This document shows positions 6,273 to 8,045 of a stretch of 8,045 bases of DNA, in pieces. Numbering within the stretch: the stretch's first letter is position 1; the number at the start of each line of letters is the position of its first letter. Position numbers and translations under genes: made by a program. The stretch lies in NCBI GenBank assembly GCA_030591285.1, contig JAUVBH010000062.1, positions 1-8,045 of the forward strand, written 5' to 3'. The notes under the pieces were generated by a model. That model ran no database searches and was not told the DNA's origin. It saw only the letters and a list, made by a program, of their open reading frames with translations. Origin of the DNA: Thermoplasmatota archaeon. GTDB lineage: Archaea > Thermoplasmatota > Penumbrarchaeia > Penumbrarchaeales > Penumbrarchaeaceae.

Positions 6273-7487
6273 CTACGGTTGTGTTCGTTTCTTGATCAGC
6301 CGATCCATACCATCGAAAGCTTCGTCCAGCACCTCTTCTTGGGGTAGAATGACTATCCTGAAATGGTCAGAGCCGTACTCTTTGCCGAAGCCGGAACCAA
6401 ATACAGTCAGAACCTTTTCTTCTTTAAGCAGGTCCAGTGAGAACTCCTTGTCATCCTTCCATGGTCCTTCTTTGATGCAGTCTATTTTGGGGAACATGTA
6501 GAAAGCTCCGCCTGGAAGCTGTGTTGAAGTTCCCTCGATCTCGTTAAGTCTTCTGTGGGCGAGATCTCTTCTCTTCTTGAGCTTTGACATGGTGTTGTTG
6601 ATGTGGTCCCTGTTGGTAGTGAGGGCTTTGTAGTATCCATACTGGCAGATGGAATTTGCACAGAGTCTGGCTCTGGATTGTCTTTCCACACCATCCCTTA
6701 TTTCTGACAATTGATCCTCCGGATCCCTTATGGACAGATAACCAACTCTCCAACCAGGCGCCAGGTAGATCTTGGAGATCCCGTTCATCGTGATCACCGG
6801 GAGGTCCTTGTTCTCGTTTGCAGTGGACGGTGTCTCCTTATCGAAGGTCATCAGATCGTAGATCTCATCGGAGATGATGAAGGACGATCCATGTTCTCCA
6901 ACAATATCCCCGATCTGTTTGATGGTTTTAGATCCGTAAAGTGCTCCCGTTGGATTGTTGGGATTGATGATCGATAGTGCCTTTGTCTTTGGGCCGATCT
7001 TTGAGCGGATATCATCAACATCCGGAACCCAGCCCTCTTCTTCTATGGTTCGGTATGGGACAGGAATTGCTCCCATCATTTTAACATAGGTGATATAAGG
7101 AGGATAGGATGGGCCTGGAACCAGTACCTCATCGCCAGGTGAAAGTGATGCGTAGAACAACATCTGAAGTGCTTCCGTCACTCCATGGGTGACAATGATA
7201 TCGTTGCTCTCGATGTTGTTCCCACGTGATCTTTCATCCATCTTGATCGCATCAACAAGTTGTGGAAGTCCGCTGGATGGAGCGTATCCATTCAATCCAA
7301 GCTCCAACGCTTCCTTGACCGAATCCTTGATGAGGTCCGGGGTATCAAAATCATACTTGTTAGGATCTCCGATGTTCAGTTTCATTATCCTGTGTCCCTG
7401 TTTTTCCAGTTCTGTAGCAGGAATAATGACGTCCCTGATCGCATATTCGATATCGAGGGAAAGGGGGTTGGCACGGATGGGGTTCAC
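6273..7487 (-). CDS. Class I PLP-dependent aminotransferase, archaeal alanine aminotransferase type
   Basis: This 404-residue fold-type I aminotransferase probably moves an amino group between alanine and 2-oxoglutarate (pyruvate and glutamate as products) in the cytoplasm. Along the chain it shows SLDIEYAIRDVIIPATELEK (10-29), LNIGDP (37-42), VTEALQMLF (103-111), PGPSYPPY (124-131), NPNNPTGALY (175-184, Asn178 for PLP/substrate), ISDEIYDLMT (205-214, Asp207 to the pyridine nitrogen, Tyr210), GISKIYLAPGWRVGY (236-250, Lys239 the PLP lysine) and DHFRIVILP (374-382, Arg377 binding the substrate carboxylate). The overall pattern is close to archaeal AlaAT, as in Pyrococcus, and to bacterial AlaA. 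Aspartate or aromatic activity cannot be excluded. It begins with GTG (7485-7487), with a GGTGAT site five bases away, and no in-frame ATG gives a better fit. It has its own promoter and lies 175 bases upstream of the Mrp-like operon on the same strand. No clear T-rich terminator follows it. Confidence 0.9.
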   Translation of the reverse strand: MNPIRANPLSLDIEYAIRDVIIPATELEKQGHRIMKLNIGDPNKYDFDTPDLIKDSVKEALELGLNGYAPSSGLPQLVDAIKMDERSRGNNIESNDIIVTHGVTEALQMLFYASLSPGDEVLVPGPSYPPYITYVKMMGAIPVPYRTIEEEGWVPDVDDIRSKIGPKTKALSIINPNNPTGALYGSKTIKQIGDIVGEHGSSFIISDEIYDLMTFDKETPSTANENKDLPVITMNGISKIYLAPGWRVGYLSIRDPEDQLSEIRDGVERQSRARLCANSICQYGYYKALTTNRDHINNTMSKLKKRRDLAHRRLNEIEGTSTQLPGGAFYMFPKIDCIKEGPWKDDKEFSLDLLKEEKVLTVFGSGFGKEYGSDHFRIVILPQEEVLDEAFDGMDRLIKKRTQP

Positions 7488-7492
7488 TTACA

Positions 7493-7506
7493 TCACCAAT
7501 TGGTGA
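7493..7506. promoter_or_regulatory. Perfect 14-bp palindrome over the aminotransferase ribosome-binding site and probable transcription start
   Basis: TCACCAATTGGTGA is fully self-complementary. One arm supplies the GGTGA ribosome-binding site of the aminotransferase, and the whole lies just downstream of its probable TATA box. It could be an operator for a dimeric regulator (for example of the Lrp type, which often govern amino acid genes), or could fold in the mRNA if the leader includes it. The regulator is unknown. Confidence 0.45.
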
Positions 7507-7514
7507 AAGAATAA

Positions 7515-7524
7515 GGAATATTTG
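7515..7524 (-). promoter_or_regulatory. Probable TATA box of the aminotransferase gene
   Basis: On the minus strand this reads CAAATATTCC in an A/T-rich patch within an otherwise G/C-rich spacer. A start 25 bases further would fall near 7494, leaving a leader of less than 10 bases before GTG 7487. The match is moderate. Confidence 0.4.
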
Positions 7525-7557
7525 AATGGGGCGGGTGGTATCTGGGCCGGGGAATCC

Positions 7558-7565
7558 TTTAATAA
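7558..7565 (+). promoter_or_regulatory. TATA box of the aIF1A gene
   Basis: TTTAATAA lies in CCTTTAATAAGTAG. A transcription start about 25 bases after it falls near 7587, ahead of the GGTGG site at 7607-7611 and the TTG at 7616. It would put the upstream in-frame GTG (7580) outside the mRNA. Confidence 0.55.
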
Positions 7566-7606
7566 GTAGTTCAATATAGGTGATTTTCCGTACTGGCTTA
7601 CAAAAA

Positions 7607-7611
7607 GGTGG
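7607..7611 (+). promoter_or_regulatory. Ribosome-binding site supporting the TTG start of aIF1A
   Basis: GGTGG lies four bases before TTG 7616-7618. The alternative starts GTG 7580 and ATG 7637 have no such site at the proper distance. Confidence 0.5.
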
Positions 7612-7615
7612 TCCT

Positions 7616-7972
7616 TTGGCAGAAGATCCGCATTCCATGGAGATAAAACAACCGACATACGGTGGTGGTGGGGAGGAATACGTTAGAGTAAAGCTCCCAA
7701 ATAGGAAAAAGAGGGAGATCTTCGGTGTGATCGACCAAGCTCTGGGCGGAGGCCATCTCAAGATTTTTTGCCAGGATGGAAAGATGAGACTGGGCCGTAT
7801 CCGTGGAAAATTGAAGAAAAGGATGTGGATGAGAGAGGGCGACCTGGTAATTGTCTGTCCATGGGACTTCCAGGACGATAAATGCGATGTTCTCTACAGA
7901 TATACCCGCATCCAGTCCCAGAACCTCATGAGAAGGAATGTGGTTCCGAAGCACCTGGAATCTCTTCTCTGA
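7616..7972 (+). CDS. eif1a: Archaeal translation initiation factor aIF1A
   Basis: The 118-residue protein is the archaeal counterpart of eukaryotic eIF1A and bacterial IF1. It binds the small ribosomal subunit near the A site and helps initiator tRNA and start-site selection. The S1-like OB fold covers about residues 22-97, with EEYVRVKLP (20-28), FGVIDQALGGGHLKIFCQDG (36-55), RLGRIRGKLKKRMWMREGD (58-76) and PWDFQDDKCDVLYRYT (82-97), all family hallmarks. Arg63 replaces the proline of the usual RIPG motif. The tail, RRNVVPKHLESLL, is of normal kind. The TTG start is an inference from promoter and ribosome-site positions; a GTG at 7580 would add 12 residues, and ATG 7637 (MEIKQP) would remove 7. 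It is divergent from the aminotransferase. In many archaea this gene is followed by a RIO1 kinase gene. Confidence 0.93.
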   Translation: MAEDPHSMEIKQPTYGGGGEEYVRVKLPNRKKREIFGVIDQALGGGHLKIFCQDGKMRLGRIRGKLKKRMWMREGDLVIVCPWDFQDDKCDVLYRYTRIQSQNLMRRNVVPKHLESLL

Positions 7973-7983
7973 GGATGAAAAGT

Positions 7984-7994
7984 CTTTTTTAAAT
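7984..7994 (+). promoter_or_regulatory. T-rich block: possible aIF1A terminator and TATA box of the next gene
   Basis: CTTTTTTAAAT begins 12 bases after the aIF1A stop. Six consecutive T can end archaeal transcripts, and TTTTTTAAAT can also act as a TATA box; 25 bases on is about 8013, exactly the GTG of the next gene. The two roles cannot be separated by sight. Confidence 0.4.
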
Positions 7995-8012
7995 CCTGCC
8001 TCTTGTCCACGC

Positions 8013-8045
8013 GTGGCCAAGAAGGATGCCTACGACCTTATCAGC
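8013..8045 (+). CDS. Start of an unidentified gene, partial, possibly leaderless GTG start
   Basis: Eleven codons are visible (MAKKDAYDLIS, with GTG as the first), and the gene continues past the window. I do not recognise the protein from this. The GTG is about 25 bases from the T-rich block at 7984-7994, which fits a leaderless transcript, and no ribosome-binding site precedes it. Known archaeal gene order (aIF1A followed by the RIO1 kinase and a KH-domain protein) makes a RIO1 kinase a reasonable guess, but nothing in the 11 residues proves it. The alternative start ATG 8023 lies in another frame. Confidence 0.4.
   Translation, partial: MAKKDAYDLIS

Noticed and set aside
7598..8020. Minus-strand open frame across the aIF1A gene (140 residues)
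   Set aside because: It lies opposite a well-conserved gene, has no recognisable motifs, and no promoter or ribosome site was found for it.

Overview
This window looks like a piece of an archaeal, probably euryarchaeal, chromosome. The support is an archaeal translation factor aIF1A, promoters with archaeal TATA-like boxes, Shine-Dalgarno sites of the GGAGGTGA type inside the operon, and an ion-translocating Mrp-type cluster running directly into a complex I-like NuoH subunit. That cluster arrangement is known from the Mbh and Mbx (Mbs) complexes of Thermococcales and their relatives. A Thermoplasmatota lineage is possible, but the sequence alone does not settle it.

Positions 1-6097 (minus strand) hold a compact operon of nine genes, read from high to low coordinates. 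They are an MnhE homologue (subunit A), MnhF (B), MnhG (C), a DUF4040-type small subunit (D), a fused E+F (MnhB) subunit, MnhC (G), MnhD (H), a second larger antiporter-like subunit (H') with a NuoL/MbhI-like tail, and the first 55 residues of a NuoH-like subunit (M), cut by the window edge. Every gene junction visible in the operon overlaps by 1-4 bases, with a ribosome-binding site inside the preceding gene. The order A-B-C-D-EF-G-H-H'-M resembles, from memory, the Thermococcales mbx/mbs operon (ferredoxin-linked sulfur metabolism) more than mbh (hydrogen-evolving). The catalytic NuoB/NuoD-like subunits that would decide this lie beyond position 1. A single promoter is seen near 6149-6157, with a perfect inverted repeat just upstream of it.

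Positions 6273-7487 (minus strand) hold a class I PLP aminotransferase of the archaeal alanine aminotransferase type. Its ribosome-binding site lies in a perfect 14-bp palindrome. A short divergent region (7488-7615) separates it from the plus-strand aIF1A gene (7616-7972), probably started at TTG. A further plus-strand gene appears to start at GTG 8013 with little or no leader, and is cut off after 11 codons.

In the proposed picture, the Mrp-like half of the complex exchanges sodium ions and protons, H/H'/M link it to a redox module, and the aminotransferase works in pyruvate/alanine/glutamate balance. No wholly new system is evident. The most unusual points are the loss of the TM7 lysine in subunit H, the E-F fusion with a charged linker, and the two palindromic sites at the promoters. 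No stretch over 300 bases lacks a gene.
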